Positions 12,512-25,062 of a stretch of DNA of 64,000 nt are shown one piece after another; the stretch's first letter is position 1, and the number at the start of each line of letters is the position of its first letter. The DNA comes from Synaphobranchus kaupii (Eukaryota; Chordata; Actinopteri; Anguilliformes; Synaphobranchidae): assembly GCA_029718625.1 (NCBI GenBank), contig CM056389.1, positions 15,090,452 to 15,154,451 on the forward strand, given 5' to 3'. The translations under genes were made by a program, and so were the position numbers. The notes beneath the pieces were generated by a model that did not search any database, was not told the DNA's origin, and saw only the letters and a program-made list of their open reading frames with translations.

Positions 12512-14513
12512 CAGGGGTGCCGCCAGGGATTTTGGGCCCCATGAAAAGATCTCGCAGTGGGCCCCGCCACCCCTGCACAATTACTGTAGTAACACCTCCA
12601 GAAGCCAATAATCCACCCATTGGTTTTAAATACTAACATTTTATTGACTGTCATTTTAACACTGAAGTTACAATGACATTACATGGACTATCATCTAGCA
12701 CTGGCAGTCACCTTAACATTGCCTGTCTTTTTCGACAGTAGCACAATGACTATCATTTTGGCTGTCAATTACACTCAATCAAATAGGGGGTCTGGTACAC
12801 ACTCAGAAGATTTTGAATTTACAAGAGCTCATTTCATGCATTTCTGTGACTTTTGAGAGATAATATAACAGTGTTTCCTATAACAGTAAACAATAGCGGC
12901 ACACCACCACACCAAGAATCTGGCCGTTGCTACTGTATTATGTAGGCTGTACCTGACAATAAACTACAGCTTATGAATATGTGTATACTCTCATTTCATA
13001 CCAATGACCTAAAGCTTACCCAGCTCAATCTCCAAAGGTTGAACATGAATAAAATCTTCCCATTAGTTAAACTCTGTTTTCTATCTTTTTTCAGTATAAA
13101 AAAGCGTAAACAATGAATCAGAAAAAAACTTCTGAGGTTAGGGTTAGACCACTGGCCTCTCACATGGTCTTTTTGTTGTTTTATTTTTCTTTCTTTTGTA
13201 AATCTTTTTGATTGTTTAATTATGAACAACTCTAGGCTTGGCTATAATTATATAAAATATAAAATAGCCTTAATGGTATGAGAAACATTGCATGCACATC
13301 ATTATTGATCTTATTCGGAAATTAAAAGTAGGCTATTCTGGTTACGGTACAGCGGCAACCTATGTAAACACCTTATTCCGAAAAGCAAAACCCGCTGGAA
13401 AATCCTCAAAAATATGCAAAAAGCGAAATAAATAAACAAATAAATATGTTGCACATGCATAATAACCTAAAAATGAAAAGCATGTGGGCTTAACAACATT
13501 ATTCGGTTTACAGCGACACAGTTTGTGCATGTAGCCTACAGATTTGGAATGTGTTTCGGGTGTTGAAGTTAGCCAGCTAGCAGCAAGCACAACTCTCACT
13601 TCTGGTCCGATGAGGAGACAAATCTTAAATTCTGTATTAAAATAAATAATTATTGTGCAGTTGGACAACAGAAAACCTCAAAATAGTGATTTGTTTAAGG
13701 ATGTAGCCTGTAGCAGACAAAATGAAAGATCCGTTCAGTTCAGTCAAACCACTAAACAAATGAAAATTAGGTGTAAGATGTTGTATTATAGTTAACTGTT
13801 TTGTCCTTCAAGATAATGTTGCTCATCTCCTTCAGTTGGGAGTAACTGGTTCATTGGGTGGGGTATGGAGTGACTGGGGTTCTGAGCCTGAATTTGAATC
13901 TGTTGGACCTGGCACCTGGAACAACTGATTTAATAGGCCTATGAATGGCTTGCAAAACGCTAGCCGGCGTTGAATAAATTTGGGCTAAAAGAGCAAAATG
14001 GAAAGACTCAGAATTTTCTATGTGAAGATATGTAGTAGGCGAGCACGCATATTTCACTATAGAATTAGATAGGCTAACATGTTAATTTGCACCACTCACA
14101 GATTTCCTTTGTGAAACATTGGGTGATGTACTGTCGCCCACTCTTTTCTCACTTTCCATTTGTGGAACCCTACTTTTACTTTAGGAAGATACAAGATGAC
14201 ACTGTTCGTATTAACCACAGAACTGCGGTATTAACTCGAAATTCGCCGACTATTAAGGCAGTGCCCACCCGCCACAGGTTTGAGATGGCAGGACAAAACC
14301 AATTCCTGCCGGGGGGCGGGGGGTAAAGAGGCTCTCTGGATATTAACTTTTTTCCAAAAACAAGAAAAAGAAACCGTTAGTTTTATTAGTACATTGTAAA
14401 TACAATATTCTATTAATGATGAAAGGTTAATAATTAGATGTTGAAAAAAATGTACGTAATATTCTAATAATTTTAGAATCGTCCTGACCATTCCCCCCCA
14501 TACGGCGCCCCTA
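12512..14513. mobile_element. hAT-like DNA transposon, non-autonomous or decayed
   Basis: An exact 8-bp direct repeat, CTTCTGGT, flanks the segment (12504-12511 and 14514-14521), the target duplication length of hAT elements. The termini are imperfect inverted repeats: CAGGGGTGCCGCCAGGG at the left and, reading inward from the right, TAGGGGCGCCGTATGGGG. They begin with the C/TAGGGG typical of hAT ends. Across 2002 bp the longest open frame is about 100 codons, with no hAT dimerisation motif or zinc finger, so no transposase remains. Confidence 0.75.
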
Positions 14514-14529
14514 CTTCTGGTCATCGTGT

Positions 14530-14709
14530 ATGCTGCATGTATTTCCGAGTGAGTAAGTTTCCCCGTGTCTAGCTAGTTTATTCAGCTGTTCCTTTGTTGT
14601 CCTGTTTTATCCAAGTTCGTTTATCAAGTAAACCAGTTCCCTATTTTCACCGACCTTCTTGCCTCCGCGTCCATCTCTGCACCACGGTCCCTTTTCACTG
14701 GTCGTGACA
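14530..14709 (+). repeat. Possible 3' end of an old LTR
   Basis: The stretch ends ...GGTCGTGACA at 14709 after a pyrimidine-rich run and a CTTGCCTCCGCGTCCATCTC segment, which looks like the R-U5 end of a fish LTR. No matching start with a target duplication was found. If it is an LTR, the hAT-like element may have inserted into it. Weak call. Confidence 0.3.
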
Positions 14710-17410
14710 TTCTGGGTGCAGTGCCTTTGCCTGTTTGCTATTTATACTTGACATTTGGTCCTTCGACTGGCTTTAATGCTCTGAACAAGGGTATCTACAT
14801 AAATGTATAAATTATTCAATCAGGAAAATATAATTTAATGGTAAAAAAAAAAAGAAAAGTCATGCAAAAGGTAAATATATTATGAGTATTATGACTATAA
14901 ATATATTATAGATTATGCAGGCATATGAAATGACCTTTTAATTATACGGACTATTTTGGCATCGAATATTGTATAAGATTGCGGTCTCTCACAAACACAC
15001 ACACACACACACAAGTGCACATGCACACGCACACACAAGCGCACATGCACACACACACACACACACACATTCACACAAGCGTACACACGCACGCGCACAC
15101 ACACATGTAGGGGGGGGGCATTTTCTAGAGAAATTGACATTTTCTCACCTACCATTGCAGTAGTGCAGATAATTCACTTGAGGTCACGGGCTCAAGTGAA
15201 CTCATTTAGGATACACTGATCCAGTTTATACTTCGGCATTACCCTCTGACCCGCTGGTATTTGGCTCTGCTGAAAACTGCGTGGGCAGCAATCCCTGGTG
15301 CTGGTGCTGGTGCTTCTGCCATTTTCACATTCGTTTTTTTTTTTTACTTTCTTTCTTTCCTTTCGGGCTTCCAAAATATGATGAGTTTTTTTTTAATTTT
15401 TATTTTTAATTTTTTGAAGCGAGTCGTTTTGATTGGTCTCTCCTCATATGTTCAGGGTGCCCCCCTGCCATCCCAGGTCCAGATCTCCATCACACACACA
15501 CACACAGTCAGCTCAAAGCTTTACTCAATTTTGCTTTTTTAAGTAAAAAAATAAATAAATCTTGGCCCCTTATCTTCAGCAAAGTGCCTTTGCGATAAGT
15601 GAAAAAAAACATACATTTGTTCTCTCCCCATACTGGTTCCTTGTCTATTTGCTAACACAGGGTTTCTTTGACTAAAGCCATTATTTCTTACCGCTAACCT
15701 GATAAAACAGCCCATTAACCTTCTCATCCTGACATAGACTCCACCTCGTTGTAGATGCCTGCAGAAAGCCCTCTAGACCTGGAAGCACGCTCAAGCACGG
15801 ATTGGAAGTTAGTGCACGCTGCCTGTCCGCCTAGCCCATTTCTCAGCTTATGGCTGGCCTTTTTTTCTTTTCAACCAATTATTATAAATCCCCAAAACAT
15901 GACAGCGCAAAGTGAGAGAAGGATCTGTGCAAACAGCGTGACGGCAATCTGATGCGAAGAGGCACGGTGAACCTTGCGAGGGAACCGAAGCTGTCCACTT
16001 CATGACGCTCAGGAGTACCTGTGGCTTGTCTGATTCCATTGGGAAGTGAAAACAATCGCATGGGTGGACAGTGGCAAACTCGATGTTCTGAGACACTCTA
16101 GTTAGACCCAAAGGAAAATATATTATTTTCCTCTTTTTATAATATGACCACTGCTCTAGTGGCTGTGCTGTACGTTTCAAGGCAAAGGAAAGATGGTTAA
16201 ATAATGTGATGTATGCACAGAAGGAGCATACTTCTCTGGGCCTTGTCCTCATCCAGTCTTTAACAGAACAGGCTTTGCCTGATGAAGACACATCTGTTTG
16301 AGCCATGAATCAAGGGAAAAACGTTTTTTTTTTTTTTTTTTAAATGACTGGCAGTTGATGGTGTATGCAAAACCTGACTGCTCTTGCTTTAACAGATGCC
16401 TCATTTTTAGCACACAAGCCACCAAGCAGCATTACTGCGTGATCAAAGTGGTCCAAAGACCTTTTTTCTCTAATTTTTCAGTGACGTTGACAACAAACAA
16501 GAAAGGCACACTAATTTAAACTTTGCCTTACCAAGCAGAGAACTACAAGAAAAGTATGATGGGTGTAATTACAAGGAGAGGCAATTAAGTTGTTTTGAAA
16601 AATTAATTTATATCAAAATTCATTAGTTCTAAGGGACCTAGGCAGCCAGGCACAGATTTCCTTCTATAATGAAATGGTTGCCATGGAAATAAAGATGACT
16701 TTCCACCGCTGCTTCTAAACAAGGATGCACTGAAGGGCAGCCTTTATGATGTAAGTGAGAGAGGTGATTTGATTGGCAGAGACTCCATAATTGGCCCAGT
16801 CAGGGTGGGCTTAGATACAGGGATATCAAGCACATCAGACTTAGTTATAACAAAGCTGTGTTCCTTGGGGTGATTATACCTGGCATCTGAAAAGCAACAG
16901 TGGTGGACGCGGTGGTCTTCGAGAGGGGAACGGATTTAAGGATTACATATGAAATACCAGCAGTCCACTGCGAGTCGATGTACTATCTGAAATAATTTGG
17001 TGAAAACAGAATTGTGAGGTCTCTGCATTTATTGCTGGTAGTTTTCATTTCCGCCCAACAAATGTAACCAATAAAAGTCCCATCAACTGATTGTGTCCAT
17101 TTCTTACTTACACATACACAATAACCACTCAGTGCAATTATCAAATGTATAAAACTCATAATATAACCACATCTTATTTAAACCCCAACATGTAGTGCAA
17201 TTATCAACATTTCTGACCTGGTATTGGGTGAAGAGAGATAAGACAATATATTCTCTTACAGTGATAATTAACTCTAAAATGAAACTTTCCTCTTTTTACC
17301 TTGAATAATGTTCTTTGACCTGACATTTTCAGCATGTCTGATTCTGGTGTGAATTAATTTCTCTATTTCAGAAATAATAAATTTGAATTTAACCATTAGC
17401 AACTACAATA
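14710..17410. other. No gene recognised; microsatellites
   Basis: A compound CA/GCACA microsatellite is at 14992-15103. A (GCTGGT)-like short run is at about 15297-15315 and poly-T tracts are at 15334 and 16324. Open frames here are composed of low-complexity codons. The stretch 16540-16900 has balanced composition and a long uninterrupted unique look, so it is a candidate conserved non-coding element; this cannot be tested here. Confidence 0.45.
14992..15103. repeat. Compound (CA)n microsatellite
   Basis: Runs of CA interrupted by GCACATG and GCGCACA variants. It gives spurious His/Thr-rich and Val/Cys-rich open frames on the two strands. Confidence 0.95.
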
Positions 17411-17411
17411 T

Positions 17412-18640
17412 TCAGTTTATGTACACCTACAAAAACTGAAGATCTAGTAACTAATAATGAGTAGGCCCACCCTTTGCCTTCAAAACATTTTCAGTCCTTC
17501 TAGGAATGCTGTCATACAATTTCTGAACTGTGAATAGTGGGATATTGGCCAATTGTTCAAGAAGGACAGACTCCAGTTCTTTGAGGGGTGACGTAGATGG
17601 AAATCTAGTTTCCACTGCGCTCCAAAACTTCCCATAAAGGTTCAATTGTATTTAGATCTGGTGATTGTGCAGGCCATGGAAGGCATTTGACATCATCCTT
17701 GTGTTCTGGGAACAATTCTTTAATGTTTTTAGCAGTGTGCATGGGGAATATGGGGTCATCATGAGGGAACAGTGTTTGCACCATAGGGTGCACCTGGTCT
17801 TGTAAAATGGTTTCATATTGTTTGCCCATTAAACGTCCATGAAGAGCAATCATTGGACCCAATGAGTCCCATGAAATGGCTGCCCATACCACGACAGAAC
17901 CACCACCATACTTAACAATTGGCAACATACATTGTGAATTGAATGCCTCCTTAGGCTTTCTCCAAACATAAACCCATCCAGACGTATTAAAAAGAGTTAA
18001 AGATGACTCATCAGACCATATCACTTTTCTCCATTGCTCAGGGGTACAGGTTTTGTCTTCCTTACCCCATGTTATGCATTTTTGTGCATTAGCCTGGGAT
18101 AGAAATAGTTTCCGAATGGCGGCCCTGCCATAAATACCAGCTTTGTGAAGCTCACGACGTACTGTTTTTGTTGAGACTGGTTCAGATATGGATTGATTTA
18201 ATTCTGTGGTAATTTTTAGAGCTGTAGTTCTGTGGTTATTAGCAACTATCCTACCAAGTGTCCATCTTACCCTGTCAGAGAGCTTTGACTTGCAGCCACA
18301 GTTCTTTTTTTGCTGATGCTGTTTTTTGGTGTTGGGCATATGTTGTCATTATTCTTGACACTGTTCCCCTTGCCTCCTTAAATAATTTTGCCGTTTTTGT
18401 GACAGACGCAACTGCAATTTGGGCACCAACTATTTGGACCCTTTGGAACTCTGTTAGTATCCTCATCTTGCTTTGGAGACTTACCTAGCAAACATCTTTT
18501 AAGCAGACACATGCTGCTAATTAGCAATCAAATGAATAGGAATCACCTGTGTAGATGCTTTTGTAATTGTGGTTTAGATGCTTCAAAGTTAAAGCCATTT
18601 TTCAGGGGTGTTTCTGACATTTTGTACAAACCATCTGGAG
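17412..18640 (-). mobile_element. Tc1-like transposon, damaged copy
   Basis: Contains a minus-strand Tc1-like transposase remnant plus about 170 bp of upstream sequence and short downstream sequence. The left end includes CAGTTTATGTACACC and the right end, read in reverse, CAGATGGTTTGTACA. These are only loosely similar, so the outer limits are approximate and no TA duplication could be fixed. Confidence 0.6.
17451..18466 (-). pseudogene. Tc1-like transposase, broken by two frameshifts
   Basis: Three overlapping or adjacent minus-strand frames together span a whole Tc1-like transposase. The first (18466-18275) carries the N-terminal paired-type helix-turn-helix, with the LTEFQRVQIVGAQ and TVSRIM segments. 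The second (18339-17605) carries the second DNA-binding part and the DDE catalytic core: VIWSDESSLTLF holds the first Asp, the HDDPIFPMHTAKNI segment matches the second-Asp region but is altered, and SPDLNTIEPLWEVL holds the Glu of the third motif. The third (17645-17451) is the C-terminal tail. The total of about 330 codons matches the family's usual length of about 340. Two frame changes and the altered second motif mean it cannot make a working enzyme as it stands. The family cuts and pastes DNA into TA sites. Confidence 0.9.
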
Positions 18641-19795
18641 GCTGCATATGCATATCATAATAATATAACCAATTAAAATACATCTACAGCCTACATGTAC
18701 AAGAATTCTTCTTTTTTTTTTGCATCCATACTAGCTGATTTCTCACTAATTATCAAACATTTTCTGCATAACGGAGTTGAGAAACATGGTGAATTTGAAA
18801 ATTATAAAGGGAGTCTAGAGACAAATGATTAATTTAAAACATGTTAATTGCAGTCTCACCTTACTGTTCAAGCTGGCTGCTGTTCCATGCCGCTACCTTT
18901 CTCTCGCTTGCTAGGCTGCCAGTTGCTGCAGTATTAATTGCCCGGATATATGGTGCTATAGTGCAGAATTGTCACATCACTGCGAAACTCTATTCAAAAA
19001 TTTTCATTGTTAAGCTTCCCCTCAGATTTGAACCATTCCCTGCCACTGTTTGCCATCAACAGACCAGAGAACCATTAAACCCCTCTTTGGTTTGGGAAAA
19101 GGAAAGCCGATGTCCGAGGCCTTGTCTACAGAAAGGACGCAACCTTTAACTGTTGAGTCCTGTGTGACATCAGAACTGAGCAAAATGCTGCGTTCCGGAC
19201 AACGCAAAGTCGGAATTTCCAACCTCCGAGTAGGAAAAGTGCAATGGAACACCCGTTGATGTCGTAGTTCCAACTAGGGAACTAGGGCGTAATTCAGTTC
19301 CCTAACTTCGCTGAGAGGTGCCATATGACATCACACGAATATGGCGGCATGCAGGGAGAAGACATGAGCGGTCTTCTGTGAATGGTAAACTAGCTTGTAT
19401 AATCTCATGGCTATCAAAATGCACTGTTGAGAAAGATTTCCTACATGGCATGAGAATAGAACCCGTTGTGCTTGCAGAGACAGGTGTGTAACCATGAGCT
19501 AATGTTACCATTGGAAAAATCTGGTCGGAACTTCTCACATCCTTCTTTGTCTGGAGGGCAGCAATAGGTTTGAATCTGGGAGGGACTTCCTGTTCAAGCT
19601 CAGCCAATCAGCACAGGATGGACAAAAGGGGGGTTAAAAGTCACAGCTCCCATGCGGTTCTTTTCAGGCTTCACTTCCCTCTACTTCCTGATATTTCTTC
19701 CTCTGCTTCTGATCATTTGAACACAACAGGGGAGAACAGTCAAAATCTTTAGGGAACAAGTCAGCAATATTCTTACAAATTTCACATACTGCCTT
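18641..19795. other. No gene recognised
   Basis: Intergenic DNA. At 19190-19320 the words GGAATTTCCAACCTCCGAG and GTAGTTCCAACTAGGGAACT form a weakly palindromic stretch reminiscent of a MITE end, but no clean borders were found. Confidence 0.4.
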
Positions 19796-19799
19796 TTAA

Positions 19800-20348
19800 C
19801 TCCTTCGCGACTAGAACGGCCCTATTAAAAATGGTTCGAATTCGAACCATAGCGTCATTTGTCTCTCTGCTATTGGTTAACCGTGGATTCGCGGTTGTTT
19901 TCATTTGAAAATGTTTTGGATAGTCAGCCAATGATTGCACAGATATTCTTGGCTGTGTGATGTGGTTTATTTACGCTGCACTGTTGACGCGCAATACGTC
20001 TTTACAAGCCTTTCCGAAATGGCTTCGGCCAGTGGTAAACGCCGGTTTACTGCAGACGAAGTTGCTGAAATATGCACTATGCGCAACGATGATAATGACA
20101 GTGACTTTGATTCTGAAAATGGAGGAATGGAAAGTGGAGAAGAAAGTGAAAGTGCAACGTATTGCGCGTCAACAGTGCAGCGTAAATGAACCACGTCACA
20201 CAGCCAAGAATATCTGCAATCATTGGCTGACTATCCAAAACATTTTCAAATGAAAACAACCGCGAATCCACGGTTAACCAATAGCAGAGAGACAAATGAC
20301 GCTATGGTTCGAATTCGAACCATTTTTAATAGGGCCGTCGCGAAGGAG
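19800..20348. mobile_element. piggyBac deletion derivative with ~200-bp inverted arms
   Basis: The termini CTCCTTCGCGAC and GTCGCGAAGGAG are exact inverted repeats flanked by TTAA on each side (19796-19799, 20349-20352), the invariant piggyBac target. The arms (about 19800-20000 and 20155-20348) are long and nearly perfect, both including TGGTTCGAATTCGAACCA and the ACCGTGGATTCGCGG stretch. The loop contains the start of a piggyBac-type transposase frame (20019 onward). The unit is therefore an internal-deletion derivative of an autonomous element in which one end was copied in inverted form onto the other. Confidence 0.85.
20019..20189 (+). pseudogene. piggyBac transposase, N-terminal fragment
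   Basis: An ATG at 20019 opens a 56-codon frame that starts MASASGKRRFTADEVAEIC and continues into an acidic Asp/Ser/Glu-rich stretch (NDDNDSDFDSENGG). This basic-then-acidic N-terminus is typical of piggyBac and PGBD4-like transposases in vertebrates. After about residue 48 the frame runs into the right inverted arm and ends there. The RNase-H-like DDD catalytic domain and the C-terminal cysteine-rich domain are absent. It cannot have transposase activity. Whether the fragment is translated is unknown. Confidence 0.7.
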
Positions 20349-20352
20349 TTAA

Positions 20353-22736
20353 ACTCATTGCACGCCACATTGGGATGACATATTCAATAGATATTAAATA
20401 ATGAATAGCTATATGTAATGTGTAGATAGTGACTACTGTGTACCTCCCCTTGCTAACGAGTCCCATGTTCGGTGCACTGGATCTGCTTGAGAAGCAATAA
20501 AATGGTATAGGACAGCATAGTAAAGAACAAAGGATGTATGGAAAGTTGACAGTATTCATATGTGCATAGGTGTCTGAGCACGTGTGCCCATGTGCCTGGA
20601 TAGACTACATACATAGGCGATGACCATCCCTGAAATTCCAAGGTTTAGGCGCCACGGCAAAGATGGAATAAAATGTGGCAGACCGGTATGAGGAGGAAGG
20701 CAGGGGGCGAGGGGGGTAAGTGCAGGGCGCTGGATGCTTCAGCGCAGAAAGGTGATAGCGCACTTCATGAGCTGGGGCTGTTTGGATGGTCGCATTGTGA
20801 ATGCGGGCACAATCATCCTACGAGTGCCCTGAAAGGATACTTCAGCCCAACTCAATCCCAGGAGCTCGAAGCCGCACAATAGCTAATTGAGCGGGGGGCA
20901 TTCATTTTTTTCCTCCCGGGAGGGGGGTGCATGTGTAAATGGAGGACATGGGGTTCCTGCGATAAATATATTTCGAATCTCACAATCGTGATGTTTAGTG
21001 CCAGTCAGATTGCCATCGGTGTAATTGTCATTTCTCCTGAACTGAAACGGAACTACTTTGTGAGTCAGGGTCGGTGCTGTTCCAGGTTTTTAAGAGTCTG
21101 TTCACGGGTAAGGCCGAGGAAAAGGAGATAATTTCATAAGCATTTATGAAGAAAACACAACAAAAAATTTTACATAATACCATACAGTAAAGTAAGCCCT
21201 AGTTATTCCCTTTATGAGAATTCACACGGAAAAAAAAAAAAGGTTCACAAAACAATATGCGTGTAATGTTTTATGGAGCAGACGATGTTTACCTTGCCCA
21301 CGATGCTCGGGTATATCACTGATTCCGAAGTGGTTAATGCAAAACAATAAAGCAAATTCTATTTCCTGGAATTTCCGTATGAGAAATTGAGTTTGGGATT
21401 GTTAAGGACTCTAAAATGTTATTACTGGAGAGACTGCTTTAAGGAGGTTTGAGCAGGCTGGAATCAGGTCACCTACTCTAAATTAAATCTGGAGTGAAAG
21501 ATGGTCTGATTAAAAAAAGGCTTTGTGGCACATTGCCTGTGCCCTGTGTATTTTTTTGTTCTTTTTGTGGTGACAGCCTGCTTCATGCTTATTTAAGTTC
21601 TTGTGGAACTTACCTGAAAGAGATCGGGGGGGGGGGGGGGGGGGGGGGGAGGGGAGCAAACAACAGAAAGAATGGAATGGAAATATGGCTGCGCTGGTCC
21701 GAGCGTCGGACGTTGATGGACACAATGGGTCACGGTCGGCAACAGAGGCACAATTTTTTGGCTGCGACGCAGTCGGCCTATTTTCACTAATCTATCGGCA
21801 GCCTGTGTTTCTGCAGTAACTCCACGCTCCTCCCCGATACGTCGTCAGTCAGCAGCCAGTGTTAGCCTTCTGATGGTTGCAATCAGTTTTCCCTCAACAG
21901 ATGTTTTTTGCAAGCAGCGGAAACTGTGACTGACTTATGGCAGGGTCAAATTCACTCTGTGTCAACTAGCGGCATTAGCATCCAGTTTGATACATCTAAT
22001 GTGACTCTCAGCCAGCAGGCCTCATTGGCACAGAATTTGGCACATTCGAATAACCTAATGATTACAATCCACAAAAGGGCCAAACTTTTTAGGGGACTAT
22101 GTCTGGCCAATTCTGAATCATTATTGTTAGCTATGTTTTTGTTACAGAAGGACGAACATAACATTCGCTCTCCGATGCCATTCACAAACTTTATCAAGAT
22201 GTGGTCATGGTCACTTTTACTTTCCAATGGCTGTCACCAGTTCTCTGAATAATCAGGTTAATATATTTTTCTTGGTTTGTTATCCCTTGCAATTGCTTTT
22301 TTGTGTCTAAATGGTCATCTCTGTAGCTCATGAGAACTGCACTATATCGATCAACCGCAGTATGACACAAGTACATCTTTTATTTACTATTTCAATCACC
22401 TCCTGCCCCCATATGTTTAAAGCATCATTGAAACTGCATTGTAAATTAGCCTGGATTAGTGTGCTTGCTAAAATGACAATGGTAGCGATAATCTCATGCC
22501 TTCAGCACTGTACAGTCAGTGGGGCCTCGTCTCGACCATCACCAACGCCTACCTGTACCTGAGTTATGGACAGCCATTCTGGGCATTTGACACCGGAATG
22601 CACATCACACAGCAGCAGACGTGTAGAGGGAGTCAATAACAACATCACCACCATTGCTGATCTTTAGACACTGATCTTTCCCCCTTTGGCTATCTCTACC
22701 CATAAGATTCTTATTATTGAGTCATTTGGGGATGAA
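20353..22736. other. No gene recognised; candidate conserved non-coding DNA
   Basis: A run of about 24 G lies at 21626-21649. The segment 21820-22260 has an even composition, no repeats and a 114-codon open frame with no recognisable domain. It looks more like conserved regulatory DNA than coding sequence, but that is a guess that needs cross-species alignment. Confidence 0.4.
21626..21649. repeat. Poly-G run
   Basis: About 24 consecutive G residues followed by AGGGG. Length is likely to be unreliable in the assembly. Confidence 0.95.
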
Positions 22737-22740
22737 TTAA

Positions 22741-22920
22741 CCCTTCCAGGTGTAAGATCACAAATATGTCATTAGAATGTTCTTAACTGAACATTCTTAT
22801 GCAGTTAACAACCACTATTGGAAATCGAAAGCAATGGAGTTCTAGAACACTGACTTTTGAAATTTTGAAGAAAAAAATAAATAAAAAAAACTGTCCAAAA
22901 GAAAACTACTCTTCGAAGGG
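22741..22920. mobile_element. TTAA-flanked MITE (piggyBac-like)
   Basis: A 180-bp segment bounded by TTAA on both sides (22737-22740 and 22921-22924) with terminal inverted CCCTTC...GAAGGG. It includes AAGATCACAAATATGT, a short inverted word TTCTTAACTGAACATTC, and GGAGTTCTAGAACACTGAC. The same interior recurs in both copies of the 2.8 kb tandem duplication (35772-35932 and the equivalent part of the second copy), so this is a dispersed family. There is no coding capacity. Confidence 0.75.
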
Positions 22921-23165
22921 TTAATGCTGTTGGTTGATTAGTGATGACACTCTAGCTTCTGGAGCAGAGGCATTAAAACCGGGTTTCTGATCATTCAACA
23001 CTATTTCTCACGAGAGTAGGGATACTTCTCCATTATATTCTCATTTTATGTCTGTAGTCATCCCCCAATGAATCGTGAAACGTAAATAATTGCTTATCCG
23101 GCTCACCTGATGTTTTGGCTGTGCATAAAACTGGCAGGTGATGCACATGAATGATGGCTGAAATA

Positions 23166-23275
23166 TTTTTTATGATAATAATAATAATAATCATTATTAT
23201 TATTATTATTATTATTTTTATTACTATGATAACGATAATACTAATGATAATAATATGCTATGCTAATAACACGTA
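23166..23275. repeat. (ATT/AAT)n low-complexity tract
   Basis: AATAATAAT followed by ATTATTATT, making a small inverted microsatellite, then degenerate TAATAAT words. Confidence 0.85.
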
Positions 23276-25001
23276 ATAATGTGTTTACACTCCTCGGCCA
23301 AACATGTCTTCCAGATACTGGCGATGTTTTTTTCATTGCGTGTTTGTGTGGCCAAGTTAAAGTTTTATAGCGAAAGATATGTCAACAGTCCTTCATGAAA
23401 CGCGATGCCGCGTACCACGGGCTTACAACACAGCATGCGGAGCACAAATTAAATATATCACAAGTGTTAATGCTCCTGAGCCTGCAGCACAGAGCAGACC
23501 AGCGCTCCATAGCTTACAGCTCCGCTCTCGGCAAATATTTTTACCTGCGTACTTGACAGCCCTCACACAACAATGCGAATGTCTGTAATTTCCCTCAGCG
23601 AATGGGTTATTATGAGACGTGCTTTGTGTGCAATTGGCATGACGAGATCAGAGCTTAATTTTTAAAGCCACTAATTGAATTACAGGGTCAAAATAGGGGC
23701 GGGCACAGGAAGAAAAAAAAAGGTTTAATTAATCCTTACCTGTACCTGTAACCTAGCCAAAACCAATTCTAAACCTTTTCAAAAACTGTTACTGCACCAT
23801 AATGGTGGCCTAAGCAGGCCTAAGTACAAAGGTGAAGTGTTCATACCGTTTCCGTAGATACATGGACAGTGTAATTTGCCACCCAAACAGATACATATTA
23901 TGATGATATGATGTGATGATTTATGATGATAAATCGATATGTTGTACGATGCATGATGTTGTTTATTTATCATTTCTTCCTTGCAACAAAAGTGAGAACC
24001 TGAAATAAGGTTTTTGCTGTGAGTGTAAGCAAGCATATGCTCATCAATCCTTGGTAGAAAAAAAAAGCTGTTTGCATGTGTTATACCTATTAAGACCTGG
24101 AGGCTTGACAGTTTATACAACATAATGAACTAGGGGGGAAAAATGAGTGGGGGAAAAAAAAACAGCTGTTCCGTTTATTTTGTATTGCACCACATCGGCA
24201 TCGCCAATCTGAACGGGACTGCAACTCAGGTGTGCCACCACTGTACCTGAATATCCCTTTACCTCACAAAAAGGATCGAGACCCCCTACACTGTCCTCTG
24301 CAGTAAGTCTGTGTCATCCAGGATCGGCCGTAAGGGCTTCAGGCTGTAGAGAAAAATGCCTCCTCTGCAAATAGCACTTTGGCGCAAGATGTTTGTATTC
24401 ACAGAGTGCTCAAATCCACAAAAATCCAACCCTAAAAGTGCAAAATAACCTTCTGTTCACACAAAGCAAGTCTCAAAGATATTGAGGTCAAAGATATTAT
24501 ATTATTATTTACTTTCTTTTTTTTTTTTTTTAAAGAAAAGGCCTGCTTTCAAACTTCAAAAAGTTATCCGTTACAGTTTCAGCTTTGTACTCAACAGATC
24601 ACCTGAGCCAGGCTGTAGTAGGGGGGGAGGGGGGAGTGAAAGAACCAGACTGATCAAAAGATTTCAGCAAACACACCGATATTGCAAAGCAGAGCTACCG
24701 ACAGCCATTTTGACTGAAGTAACTCCGCGCGCACAGGGCTGGACTGTACGGTGGTACATTCTTTTGTCCAATGTTCTTTTGTATCTCCACTGCGAAGCGT
24801 CTTTGTGACAGTGCCTCTTGCAAAACGCGCTATACTAATACAATTTAATTTCACTAAATCTAATCGCATATATGAGGTCTGATCCAATACTGTAGCAACT
24901 GCACAGTCCACTATTCCACAATGCCTGTACAGGGAGTAAAAAGGGCCATCTGACAGAGCAGGAACAACAAGGTCCATATACATACAGTTCACAGGCAAAC
25001 A

Positions 25002-25002
<1 letters not shown>

Positions 25003-25041
<39 letters not shown>

Positions 25042-25062
25042 CACGCACGCACGCACACACAG
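25003..25062. repeat. (CA)n with (GCAC)n
   Basis: A CA run of about 30 bp followed by GCACGCACGCACGCACAC. Confidence 0.95.
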
